Shown: positions 56,998 through 64,000 of the stretch, piece after piece
How the letters are laid out: the number at the start of each line of letters is the position of its first letter
Numbering within the stretch: the stretch's first letter is position 1
Source: Novosphingobium sp. SCN 66-18
GTDB lineage: Bacteria; Pseudomonadota; Alphaproteobacteria; Sphingomonadales; Sphingomonadaceae
Direction of reading: 5' to 3'
Assembly (NCBI GenBank): GCA_001725355.1
Contig: MEGD01000024.1
Span: forward strand, 1,915 to 65,914
Length of the DNA stretch: 64,000 nucleotides
Made by a program: the position numbers and the translations under genes
Notes under the pieces: generated by a model
Seen by the model: the letters and a program-made list of their open reading frames with translations, nothing else
What the model was told of the DNA's origin: nothing
Database searches by the model: none

Positions 56998-57082
56998 TGC
57001 CTCAGCATCGAACTTGGTGAAAGACCCTTAACCACGAAATTATGCGCCTCAGTCCGTCTCGAGGCCGGCGCAGGCCCGGTTT

Positions 57083-57120
57083 GCGCCGCCCTGTCCCGCT
57101 TCCGGACGACAGGGCGGCGC
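57083..57120 (-). terminator. Hairpin between ilvA and bpt
   Basis: A perfect 13-bp inverted repeat (57083-57095 with 57108-57120) downstream of ilvA. No long U-tract on the minus strand, so terminator strength is uncertain. Confidence 0.55.
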
Positions 57121-57168
57121 ATCCTTTACGAGACGGACACTCCCAGAACGGTCAGGCGAAGCGCGATT

Positions 57169-58431
57169 TCAGCCCAATTCGATCTGAATCACGTCGTATC
57201 CCTTGGCGCGGAGCGCCGCGACCAGCAGGTCGATCTGCTCGCGATCGCGCGCCTCGCATTCGATCTCGGCGGTCAGTCCCTTGGCCGGGAGCGAGGTGAA
57301 GATGCGCTGGTGCCAGACTTCGAGGATGTTCACCTGGTAACGGTTGAACTCCTCGACCACGTGGAACAGCGCGCCGGGGCGGTCCTGCAACACGATGCGC
57401 AGGCGGCCGAGCCGGCCAGACCGCGCCAGATCGCGCAGCAGCACGTTGGCGAGCAGGCGGGTATCGATATTGCCGCCGGTCAGCACGATGCCCACGTTGC
57501 GCCCTTCGAACAGGGCGCGGTTGCGCATCACCGCGGCGAGCCCGGCCGCGCCCGCGCCTTCGACCACGATCTTCTCGATCTGGAGCAGCAGCGCCACCGC
57601 GCTTTCGAGCGCGGCTTCATCGACCAGCACGATATCGTCGACAAGCTGGGCCAGCACCGCCGAGGTGAAGGCCCCCGGCTCCTTGACCGCGATGCCTTCG
57701 GCCAGGGTATCGCCGCCGCACGGCAGATCGGCGTGCTTCAGCTTGTCGTACATCGACGGATAGAGCTGCGCCTGTACCCCGATCAGGCCGATATCGGGCT
57801 TCAGCGCCCGCGCTGCCGTGCCCATGCCCGTCAGCAACCCGCCCCCGCCGATCGGCACGGCCAGCATGTCGATCTCGGGCGCGTCCTCCAGCATCTCGAG
57901 CGCCACCGTGCCTTGCCCGGCGGCAACGTGCGGATCGTCGAACGGGTGCACGAAGGTCAGCCCGAGCTGCTTTTCCATCGATCGGGCATAGGCATAGGCC
58001 TCGTCGAAGGTCTCGCCTTCGAGCACGACCTTGCCGCCGTTGCTCTCGGTCTGCATGATCTTCACCGTCGGCGTCGTCTTGGGCATGACGATGGTGACGG
58101 GCACGCCCAGCCGCGTGCCGTGATACGACAGGCCCTGCGCGTGGTTGCCGGCCGACGCCGCGATCACGCCGCGCGAACGGCGTTCCTCATCGAGTTGCAG
58201 AAGGGCATTGAGCGCGCCGCGTTCCTTGTAGGCGGCCGTGAACTGAAGGTTTTCGAACTTGAGCCAGATATTGGCGCCGGTGATGGCGCTCAACGTCCTG
58301 CTGAAAAGCGTGGGGGTGCGCACCACCTGCCCGCTAATTCGCTCCGCCGCCGCGCGTACCTCGGCGATGTCGAGCAGGGCACCGGTATTGTCGGTGGGCT
58401 GCTGAGCGGATGAACGGACCAGATTTTCCAT
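57169..58431 (-). CDS. ilvA: Threonine ammonia-lyase with ACT domain
   Basis: A PLP enzyme deaminating threonine to 2-oxobutyrate, the first step to isoleucine. The PLP lysine is K69 in FTAAYKERGA. ASAGNHAQGLSYH is the substrate loop, and PIGGGGLLTGM binds the PLP phosphate. A single C-terminal ACT domain starts at RLRIVLQDRPGALFHVVEEF. The 420-residue, one-ACT layout is that of the widespread bacterial form related to catabolic enzymes, so a degradative role cannot be excluded. Confidence 0.93.
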   Translation of the reverse strand: MENLVRSSAQQPTDNTGALLDIAEVRAAAERISGQVVRTPTLFSRTLSAITGANIWLKFENLQFTAAYKERGALNALLQLDEERRSRGVIAASAGNHAQGLSYHGTRLGVPVTIVMPKTTPTVKIMQTESNGGKVVLEGETFDEAYAYARSMEKQLGLTFVHPFDDPHVAAGQGTVALEMLEDAPEIDMLAVPIGGGGLLTGMGTAARALKPDIGLIGVQAQLYPSMYDKLKHADLPCGGDTLAEGIAVKEPGAFTSAVLAQLVDDIVLVDEAALESAVALLLQIEKIVVEGAGAAGLAAVMRNRALFEGRNVGIVLTGGNIDTRLLANVLLRDLARSGRLGRLRIVLQDRPGALFHVVEEFNRYQVNILEVWHQRIFTSLPAKGLTAEIECEARDREQIDLLVAALRAKGYDVIQIELG

Positions 58432-58469
58432 GGAGGCGCCCTAATGCAAAGGGCGCGCCAAGGAAACCG

Positions 58470-58847
58470 TTAACCGGTGCGGCGCACGCGACGGATCGCG
58501 GCCACGATCGCCAGCACGACCAGGACCGCCAGCGTATCGGCGATCCAGTCGCGGATGTCGCAATCGCGGTGCAGCTCCGGGATCGACTGCGCGATCTCTA
58601 TCAGCGCGCCCAGGAACGACAGGCGCTCCGCGATGCGCCGCTTCGGAAACGATGGCCAGCCCAGCGCCGCCAGCAAAGCCAGCACCGAAAACGCCATCAT
58701 ATGCTCGAACTTGTCGCCCAGCCGGTCGATCGGCAGGTGCGGCGGATGCGGCAGTACGGCCATGACCACCGCGAAAGCGCAGCAGATCCAGAACAGCGCG
58801 CGCAGGACGGGCGGCGAAAACAGACCGGATCGGCGAGGATTCATCAT
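58470..58847 (-). CDS. VanZ-like family membrane protein
   Basis: A 125-residue protein with about four hydrophobic helices. FEHMMAFSVLALLAALGWP and ALIEIAQSIPELHRDCDIRDWIADTLAVLV are the VanZ/YfbM-type core with conserved His, Glu and Asp residues. VanZ proteins raise teicoplanin resistance in Gram-positives; most members, including Gram-negative ones, have no known role. It ends 38 bp from ilvA's start and may be co-transcribed. Confidence 0.85.
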   Translation of the reverse strand: MMNPRRSGLFSPPVLRALFWICCAFAVVMAVLPHPPHLPIDRLGDKFEHMMAFSVLALLAALGWPSFPKRRIAERLSFLGALIEIAQSIPELHRDCDIRDWIADTLAVLVVLAIVAAIRRVRRTG

Positions 58848-58979
58848 GCAGCCGCGTTAGCCTGACGGCAGCCGGCGAGGCAAGCAAGCGCGCGCCTGCG
58901 GCAGGGCGAAAGCGAACGCGGTGGGTTGCGGCCCGCGCGCGGCCGGCTACAGAAGGGGCATGCTGAAGGTCCGAACCCG

Positions 58980-60737
58980 ATGAACGGCGGCGCGCCGCAT
59001 TCCATGATGCACGACGGCTTCCTGTTGCTCGGCTTCGCGCTTGGCTTCGTGCTGCTGTTCCGGCGCCTGCGGCTAGGCGCCACGCTGGGCTACCTCGTCG
59101 CCGGCGCGGTGGTGGGGCCGCAAGTGCTGGGCCTGGTGGGCGATGCCGAACAGAAGCTGGGCATCGCCGAACTGGGCATCACGCTGCTGCTGTTCCTGGT
59201 CGGGCTGGAGCTGAACCCTTCGCGCCTGTGGAAGATGAAGCGCGACATCCTGGGGCTGGGGCTGCTGCAAGTGACCGCCTGCGGCATGGCCATCGCCGCG
59301 ATGATCGCGCTGGGCACGGAATTCTCGTCCGCCGCCGCGCTGGCGCTGGGTCTGCCGCTGGCGCTTTCCTCCACCGCGCAGGTGCTGCCGATGCTGCAAT
59401 CGTCGGGCCGGTTGCGCACGCCGTTTGGCGAACGGGCCTTCGCCATCCTGCTGTTCCAGGACTTGTCGATCATTCCGATGATCACGATCATCGCCGCGAT
59501 GAGCCGCAACCCGGCCGACGTGGGTGGCCCGCCGGGATGGCTGCTCTCGCTGTACACTGTCGGCGCGATCGTCGGCCTTGTCGCCGCCGGACGCTTCCTG
59601 ATCCGCCCGCTGTTCCGCCTGATCGGCAAACTGGGCGAGCGCGAGATGTTCGTGGTGGCGGCGCTGTTCACGGTGATCGCGGCGGCCGCGATCATGGAAG
59701 CGCTGGGCCTGTCCACCGCGCTGGGCGCCTTCATCGCCGGAGTGATGCTGGCGGATTCGCCCTATCGCCACGAACTGGAAGCCGATGTCGAACCATTCCG
59801 TTCGATCCTGCTGGGCCTGTTCTTCCTGGCGGTGGGCATGATGCTCGATCTCAATGCCATCGCGCAGCGGCCGCTGTTCGTGCTGGGCATGGCGACGGCG
59901 CTGGTGGTGGCGAAGGCGGCGGTGATCTTCCTGATCGGCCTGGCCTTCCGCATGACCTGGCGCGGCGCGATGGCGCTGGGCCTGCTGCTGAGCCAGGGCG
60001 GCGAATTCGGTTTTGTGCTGTTCGCGCAGGCACAGAATGCACTGCTTGTCGCGCCCGAGGCGGCCAGCCTGTTCGGCGCGATCGTCACCGTTTCGATGGC
60101 GAGCACGCCGTTCCTGATGATGGCCACCCGCCGCTTCCGCGACGAACCCGCAGCCGATCAGGGCGAGCGCGAAGGGCCGAGCGCTGACGGCGCGAGCGCG
60201 ATCGTCGTGGGCTATGGCCGCTTCGGCCAGACGGTGGCGCAGATGCTGAACGCAAGCGACATCGAAGTGACGCTGATCGACACCGACATCGAGATGATCG
60301 ACGTGGCGGCGAGCTTCGGCGCAAAGGTCTATTTCGGCGACGGCTGCCGGCTGGACGTGTTGCGCCAGGCGGGCGCGGCCGAGGCCGAACTGATCCTGTT
60401 CTGCACCGATGGCGACCAGCTGGACGCCGAGATGATCGAGGCGGTGCACGAGGCGTTTCCCCAGGCCCTGATCTATGTGCGGGCCTATGACCGCCGCGCG
60501 GTGATCCGGCTGAAGCGCACGCCCGTCAGCGGGATCGTGCGCGAGGTGATGGAATCGGCCGTCAAGATGGCGCGGCTGGCGCTGGAGGATGCGGGCGTCA
60601 ACCTGGAAGCGATCAACCGGGCGGAAGACATCTATCGCAACAACGATCGCGAACGGCTGAAAATCCAGATCGAGGCCGGCGACATCCGCGCCGCGCGGGA
60701 CCGCATCATCACCGCGCCGACGCCACAGGCGACGTGA
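58980..60737 (+). CDS. Kef-type CPA2 cation/proton antiporter with TrkA-N domain
   Basis: A 585-residue potassium efflux antiporter. The N-terminal membrane part has about twelve helices with LGYLVAGAVVGPQVLG and LSSTAQVLP. LSTALGAFIAGVMLADSPYRHELEADVEPFRS follows, with LLSQGGEFGFVLFA. The C-terminal RCK/TrkA-N domain binds nucleotide through GYGRFGQTVAQML and includes VYFGDGCRLDVL. KefB/KefC are gated by glutathione adducts; the ancillary KefF/KefG subunit is not adjacent. The start MNGGAPHSMMHDG at 58980 is used, but MMHDG is possible. Confidence 0.92.
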   Translation: MNGGAPHSMMHDGFLLLGFALGFVLLFRRLRLGATLGYLVAGAVVGPQVLGLVGDAEQKLGIAELGITLLLFLVGLELNPSRLWKMKRDILGLGLLQVTACGMAIAAMIALGTEFSSAAALALGLPLALSSTAQVLPMLQSSGRLRTPFGERAFAILLFQDLSIIPMITIIAAMSRNPADVGGPPGWLLSLYTVGAIVGLVAAGRFLIRPLFRLIGKLGEREMFVVAALFTVIAAAAIMEALGLSTALGAFIAGVMLADSPYRHELEADVEPFRSILLGLFFLAVGMMLDLNAIAQRPLFVLGMATALVVAKAAVIFLIGLAFRMTWRGAMALGLLLSQGGEFGFVLFAQAQNALLVAPEAASLFGAIVTVSMASTPFLMMATRRFRDEPAADQGEREGPSADGASAIVVGYGRFGQTVAQMLNASDIEVTLIDTDIEMIDVAASFGAKVYFGDGCRLDVLRQAGAAEAELILFCTDGDQLDAEMIEAVHEAFPQALIYVRAYDRRAVIRLKRTPVSGIVREVMESAVKMARLALEDAGVNLEAINRAEDIYRNNDRERLKIQIEAGDIRAARDRIITAPTPQAT

Positions 60738-60759
60738 GACGAGGGGAAGGTATCGATTA

Positions 60760-60853
60760 CCCACCCCTGGCCCCTCCCACACGCGGGAGGGGAGAAGTGT
60801 CGGAAGCCCCTCGTTTTACTCCCCTCCGGCTCGCGGGAGGGGTCGGGGGTGGG
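60760..60853. repeat. GC-rich dispersed repeat, copy 4 (paired hairpins)
   Basis: Two GGGAGGGG-ended hairpins in inverted arrangement, opening CCCACCCCTGGCCCCTCCC and closing GGGAGGGGTCGGGGGTGGG. It lies between convergent antiporter and gcdH genes and may terminate both. Confidence 0.8.
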
Positions 60854-60877
60854 CCTGCACGCCCCGCCCCAACGCCT

Positions 60878-62062
60878 TCAGAACGCGGCGATGCCCGTGA
60901 TCGCGCGGCCCAGGATCAGCGCGTGGACATCGTGCGTGCCTTCGTAGGTGTTCACGGTTTCGAGGTTCACCATGTGGCGGATCACCTGGTATTCGCCCGA
61001 GATGCCGTTGCCGCCGTGCATGTCGCGCGCGGTCCGCGCGATGTCGAGCGCCTTGCCCACGTTGTTGCGCTTCACGATCGAGATCATCTCGGGCGCGAAG
61101 GCGCCTTCGTCCATCAGGCGGCCGACGCGCAGCGACGCCTGGAAGCCAAGGCTGATCTCGGTCAGCATGTCGGCCAGCTTCTTCTGGTAGAGCTGCGTCG
61201 CGGCGAGCGGACGGCCGAACTGCTTGCGATCGAGGCCGTACTGGCGCGCGGCGTGGTAGCAGAACTCGGCGGCGCCCAGCGCGCCCCACGAAATGCCATA
61301 GCGCGCGCGGTTGAGGCAGCCGAACGGCCCTTTAAGCCCTTCCACGTTGGGCAGCAGCGCGTCATCGGGCACGAACACGTCGTCCATCATCACCATGCCG
61401 GTGATCGAGGCGCGCAGCGAGATCTTGTTGTCGATCTTCGGCGCGGACAGGCCCTTCATGCCCTTTTCGAGGATAAAGCCGCGGATCGCGCCGCCATGCG
61501 CTTCGGACTTGGCCCAGATCACGAAGACATCGGCGATTGGCGCGTTGGAAATCCAGGTTTTTGAACCGGACAGGCGATAACCGCCATCAACCTTCACCGC
61601 ATGGGTACGCATCCCGCCCGGATCGGAGCCTGCATCGGGTTCGGTCAGGCCGAAGCAGCCGATGAATTCGCCGGTGGCGAGCTTGGGCAGGTACTTCATC
61701 CGCTGCTCTTCCGATCCGTATTCGTAGATCGGGAACATCACCAGGCTGGACTGCACGCTCATCATCGAACGGTAGCCGGAATCGATGCGCTCCACCTCGC
61801 GCGCGACAAGGCCGTAGGAGACGTAGGACGCACCGGCGCAGCCATACTTTTCGGGCAGGGTGATGCCGAGCAGGCCCTGTTCGCCCATTTCGCGGAAGAT
61901 CGCGGGATCGGTATGTTCCTGCGCGAAGGCATCTATCACGCGCGGCTGCAGACGATCCTGCGCGAAGCTGCGCGCGGAGCCGGCGATGAGCCGTTCGTCC
62001 TCCGTCAGCTGCGCATCGAGCGCGAAGGCGTCTTCCCAATCGAACCGAACCATTCCTGCCAT
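60878..62062 (-). CDS. gcdH: Glutaryl-CoA dehydrogenase
   Basis: A FAD enzyme that oxidises and decarboxylates glutaryl-CoA to crotonyl-CoA in lysine and tryptophan degradation. The start at 62062 has AGGAGG eight bases upstream and gives 394 residues. [18 protein letters not shown] and [16 protein letters not shown] are FAD/substrate motifs. The catalytic base is E374 in [20 protein letters not shown], the arrangement specific to GCDH rather than other acyl-CoA dehydrogenases. It is divergent from a LysR regulator gene across 88 bp. Confidence 0.94.
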   Translation of the reverse strand: MAGMVRFDWEDAFALDAQLTEDERLIAGSARSFAQDRLQPRVIDAFAQEHTDPAIFREMGEQGLLGITLPEKYGCAGASYVSYGLVAREVERIDSGYRSMMSVQSSLVMFPIYEYGSEEQRMKYLPKLATGEFIGCFGLTEPDAGSDPGGMRTHAVKVDGGYRLSGSKTWISNAPIADVFVIWAKSEAHGGAIRGFILEKGMKGLSAPKIDNKISLRASITGMVMMDDVFVPDDALLPNVEGLKGPFGCLNRARYGISWGALGAAEFCYHAARQYGLDRKQFGRPLAATQLYQKKLADMLTEISLGFQASLRVGRLMDEGAFAPEMISIVKRNNVGKALDIARTARDMHGGNGISGEYQVIRHMVNLETVNTYEGTHDVHALILGRAITGIAAF

Positions 62063-62150
62063 GTGGCGTCCTCCTTGCGCGCGATCCTGCAACCTGCCAT
62101 CGATCGCATCAAGAACCGAATTTGCCATGTTCAATCGCGATGCGGAATGA

Positions 62151-63038
62151 ATGATGCTTGACGGCGACCAGTTGGAGGTGTTCCTGGCCATTGCCGAAAC
62201 GCGCCACTTCGTGCGCGCCGCCGACCGGCTGGGGATCGCGCAGTCGGTCGTCAGCAAGCGCCTGCAACGGCTGGAAGACCGGCTGGGCGCCCGGCTGGTC
62301 ACGCGGGGAAGCCGCAAGGACGTGACGCTGACGCGCGCCGGCCAGCTCTTTCTGGACGAGGCGCGCGCGGCGCTGGCCTCGCTGCGGCAGGCCGAACGGA
62401 TCGGCCGCAACATCGCGCGCGGCGCGGCCGGACCGCTGCGCATCGGCTATGTGTTCTCCGCGGCGATGAGCGGGACGCTGGCGCGGGCCTTGCGCGCGCT
62501 GCGCGATGCCCTGCCCGATCTGGACGTGCGCCTTTCGCTGATGGAAACGCCGGTGCAGTTCGACCGCATCGTTTCGGGCGAGATCGACATCGGGCTGACC
62601 CGGCCCCGGCCGTCCTATCCCCCGGCGATCACCGCGCGCACCGTCCACCGCGAACGGCTGGTGCTGGCGCTGGCCGACGACCACCCGCTGACCCGCCACG
62701 CCGCCGTGCGGCTGGCGGACCTGGCCGGCGAGCCGTTCATCATGCCGCAGTTCCACGAGGAAGTGGGCCTTGCCGAAGCCGTGCGCGACCTCTCGCGCGC
62801 CGGCGGCTTTCCCATGCCCACGCTCCACCGCACCGACGATTTCATCTCCGCCGCCGTGCTGGCCGCCGCCGGGCGCGGCGTGGTCCTCGCCCCCGCCTCG
62901 CTCCAGCACCTCGCGCTCGACGGCCTCACCTTCCGCCCGCTGGCCGATCACGCCGCCACCGTCGAACTGGCGCTGGTGTGCCGCGACGATACCCCGGCGG
63001 CTGCGCGCGGGGTGATCGAGAAGGCGCTGGCGTTGTAG
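62151..63038 (+). CDS. LysR-family transcriptional regulator, probable gcdH regulator
   Basis: A 295-residue protein. The winged helix-turn-helix reads [21 protein letters not shown]...[16 protein letters not shown] (residues 7-45). A type-2 periplasmic-binding-like effector domain follows (about 93-290; [29 protein letters not shown]). Divergent arrangement with gcdH is typical of LysR control of a neighbouring catabolic gene, with glutaryl-CoA pathway metabolites as likely effectors. That link is inferred from position only. Confidence 0.92.
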   Translation: MMLDGDQLEVFLAIAETRHFVRAADRLGIAQSVVSKRLQRLEDRLGARLVTRGSRKDVTLTRAGQLFLDEARAALASLRQAERIGRNIARGAAGPLRIGYVFSAAMSGTLARALRALRDALPDLDVRLSLMETPVQFDRIVSGEIDIGLTRPRPSYPPAITARTVHRERLVLALADDHPLTRHAAVRLADLAGEPFIMPQFHEEVGLAEAVRDLSRAGGFPMPTLHRTDDFISAAVLAAAGRGVVLAPASLQHLALDGLTFRPLADHAATVELALVCRDDTPAAARGVIEKALAL

Positions 63039-63095
63039 GGATGCGGTGGACTGGGCCAGTGCGGCAACCAACTGTAATGGTAGTGAGGCTGAAGC

Positions 63096-63644
63096 ATGTT
63101 AACACTTTTGGCTATGCTGCTTGCATCGTCACCGGCAAGCATAGGTGCGCCGGATGAGTGTCAATATGATTTGTCCAGCTATGTTGGAATGAACCCGATC
63201 GAATTTGATCAAGGGGAAGACGGCTGGAGACATATTGCAAGCACCGCAGGATGCGAGCGCGAAGCCGCCGAACTCATTCAAAAATATATTCACTATAATG
63301 AAAATAAGCTTGGTGAAGATATACGCCCGCTTCTCCTGTGGCATCGTGGGCAGATTCTGGCCTTTTCGGGCAATTATGCCCAAGCCATTACGGAGATGAC
63401 CGCAAGCAAGAAGCGCGCCACAACTGACATCGATGGATGGAACTTGTACGTCGAAGGAACGATTGCTTTTCTGGAAAATGATCGGGCGGCTTTTGATGAA
63501 GTCATTTTTGATCTGAAAGCATTGAAACGGCCTCCTGGTTATCCAGACGGTGATTTGGAATGGCCTCCGAACATGTCTGTTCTTGCCAGAATGGGGAAAT
63601 GCTTTGGCTCCCCTTATAAGCAAGCCTATGAGGGTAGATGTTGA
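63096..63644 (+). CDS. Secreted hypothetical protein of low GC content
   Basis: A 182-residue protein with a short signal peptide (MLTLLAMLLASSPASIGA). The body has four cysteines and two helix-turn-helix segments that look TPR-like (IRPLLLWHRGQILAFSGNYAQAITEM, then DGWNLYVEGTIAFLENDRAAFDEVI). The DNA is clearly AT-richer than all surrounding sphingomonad genes and uses rarer codons (ATA, TTA, AAA), which suggests recent acquisition. No named family recognised. Likely periplasmic. Confidence 0.65.
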   Translation: MLTLLAMLLASSPASIGAPDECQYDLSSYVGMNPIEFDQGEDGWRHIASTAGCEREAAELIQKYIHYNENKLGEDIRPLLLWHRGQILAFSGNYAQAITEMTASKKRATTDIDGWNLYVEGTIAFLENDRAAFDEVIFDLKALKRPPGYPDGDLEWPPNMSVLARMGKCFGSPYKQAYEGRC

Positions 63645-63758
63645 TTTATTGATCAGGCTTTGCACACGCCAGGCTCAGGATGGGCGGTGTGCGCAACTTT
63701 TCGACAGTAGGCTAACCTCGCCTTTTCCGCCATTCAACCCGTTCCCCGTGCCACCAGA

Positions 63759-64000
63759 TCACACCCCGGCGCGCGCCTCGCCGCCCTCGCCCAGCGCCAG
63801 CGCCTCTTCCGCCGTCACCGTTTTCAGCAGCGCGATGAACGATTTGAGCGCGATGCTCTCCAGCTTGGCCATGTGCGGCTCGAACGGCTTGTCGTAGCCG
63901 GCGAACACGGTCATCCCCTCCATCGAGGCGGAGATGAACAGCGCGAGCATCTCGCACGCCTCGCACGGCAGGTCGGGGCGCATTTCGCGGATGATCTCGA
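63759..64000 (-). CDS. TetR-like regulator, C-terminal part only
   Basis: The gene enters from the right edge; only about 80 C-terminal residues are visible. ALFISASMEGMTVFAGYDKPFEPHMAKLESIALKSFIALL resembles the ligand-binding dimerisation end of TetR/AcrR regulators, where SxEGxxxF is common. The DNA-binding domain lies outside the window, so the family call is tentative. Confidence 0.55.
   Translation of the reverse strand, partial: EIIREMRPDLPCEACEMLALFISASMEGMTVFAGYDKPFEPHMAKLESIALKSFIALLKTVTAEEALALGEGGEARAGV

Noticed and set aside
62063-62150. LysR operator (T-N11-A) in the gcdH-lysR gap
   Set aside because: Several loose matches occur by chance in 88 bp and none has a clear dyad, so no site is claimed.

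Overview
The window joins two unrelated genomes. Positions 1 to about 4,865 are Bacteroidota, most likely Bacteroidales. This part is visibly AT-richer, carries TAnnTTTG promoter elements, and holds the end of dnaX, an nfeD-floA pair, a TPR/PD40-repeat lipoprotein-like secreted protein and the first third of a CDF zinc/cation exporter. From about 4,870 to the end the DNA is a GC-rich alphaproteobacterium of the Sphingomonadales type. The switch falls inside two genes at once: the CDF gene loses its C-terminal part and a sphingomonad lipoprotein gene loses its own. The simplest reading is a chimeric contig, not gene transfer.

Sphingomonad part, left to right: a polyproline lipoprotein (cut at the join), a Bax inhibitor-1/YccA membrane protein, proC, a YbjN-like protein and a large TPR-SPOR protein (5-11 kb). 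Then comes a complete division and cell wall (dcw) cluster, read leftwards from 30.0 to 11.0 kb: mraZ-rsmH-ftsL-ftsI-murE-murF-mraY-murD-ftsW-murG-murC-murB-ddl-ftsQ-ftsA-ftsZ. Most junctions are ATGA or GTGA overlaps or gaps of a few bases. The cluster makes UDP-MurNAc-pentapeptide (MurB to MurF, Ddl), lipid I and lipid II (MraY, MurG), polymerises and crosslinks it at the septum (FtsW, FtsI), and organises the ring (FtsZ, FtsA, FtsQ, FtsL). MurE carries a DNPR motif, consistent with meso-diaminopimelate peptidoglycan.

30-44 kb is core metabolism: a GldG/DUF4350-like protein, cysK, ccmB-ccmA (haem export for cytochrome c), pterin dehydratase, an SDR, a 3-methyladenine DNA glycosylase, a 2Fe-2S ferredoxin, an aminopeptidase-SH3-argC operon, a DUF3298-type lipoprotein, map, and glnB-glnA with a candidate sigma-54 promoter. 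44-64 kb holds a CHASE4-GGDEF-EAL c-di-GMP protein, an aldehyde dehydrogenase, a group 4 glycosyltransferase, tamB-tamA, bpt, ilvA, a VanZ-like protein, a Kef-type K+/H+ antiporter, glutaryl-CoA dehydrogenase with a divergent LysR regulator, a low-GC orphan gene and the C-terminal end of a TetR-like regulator.

No tRNA, rRNA, CRISPR array, transposase or prophage was seen. The accessory signal is dispersed palindromic repeats (several families), some translated inside murB and murG. I did not find a convincing new multi-gene system. The most notable observations are the chimeric join, an A10 slippage tract in dnaX, altered nucleotide-binding motifs in FtsA, and repeats invading coding sequence in the dcw cluster.
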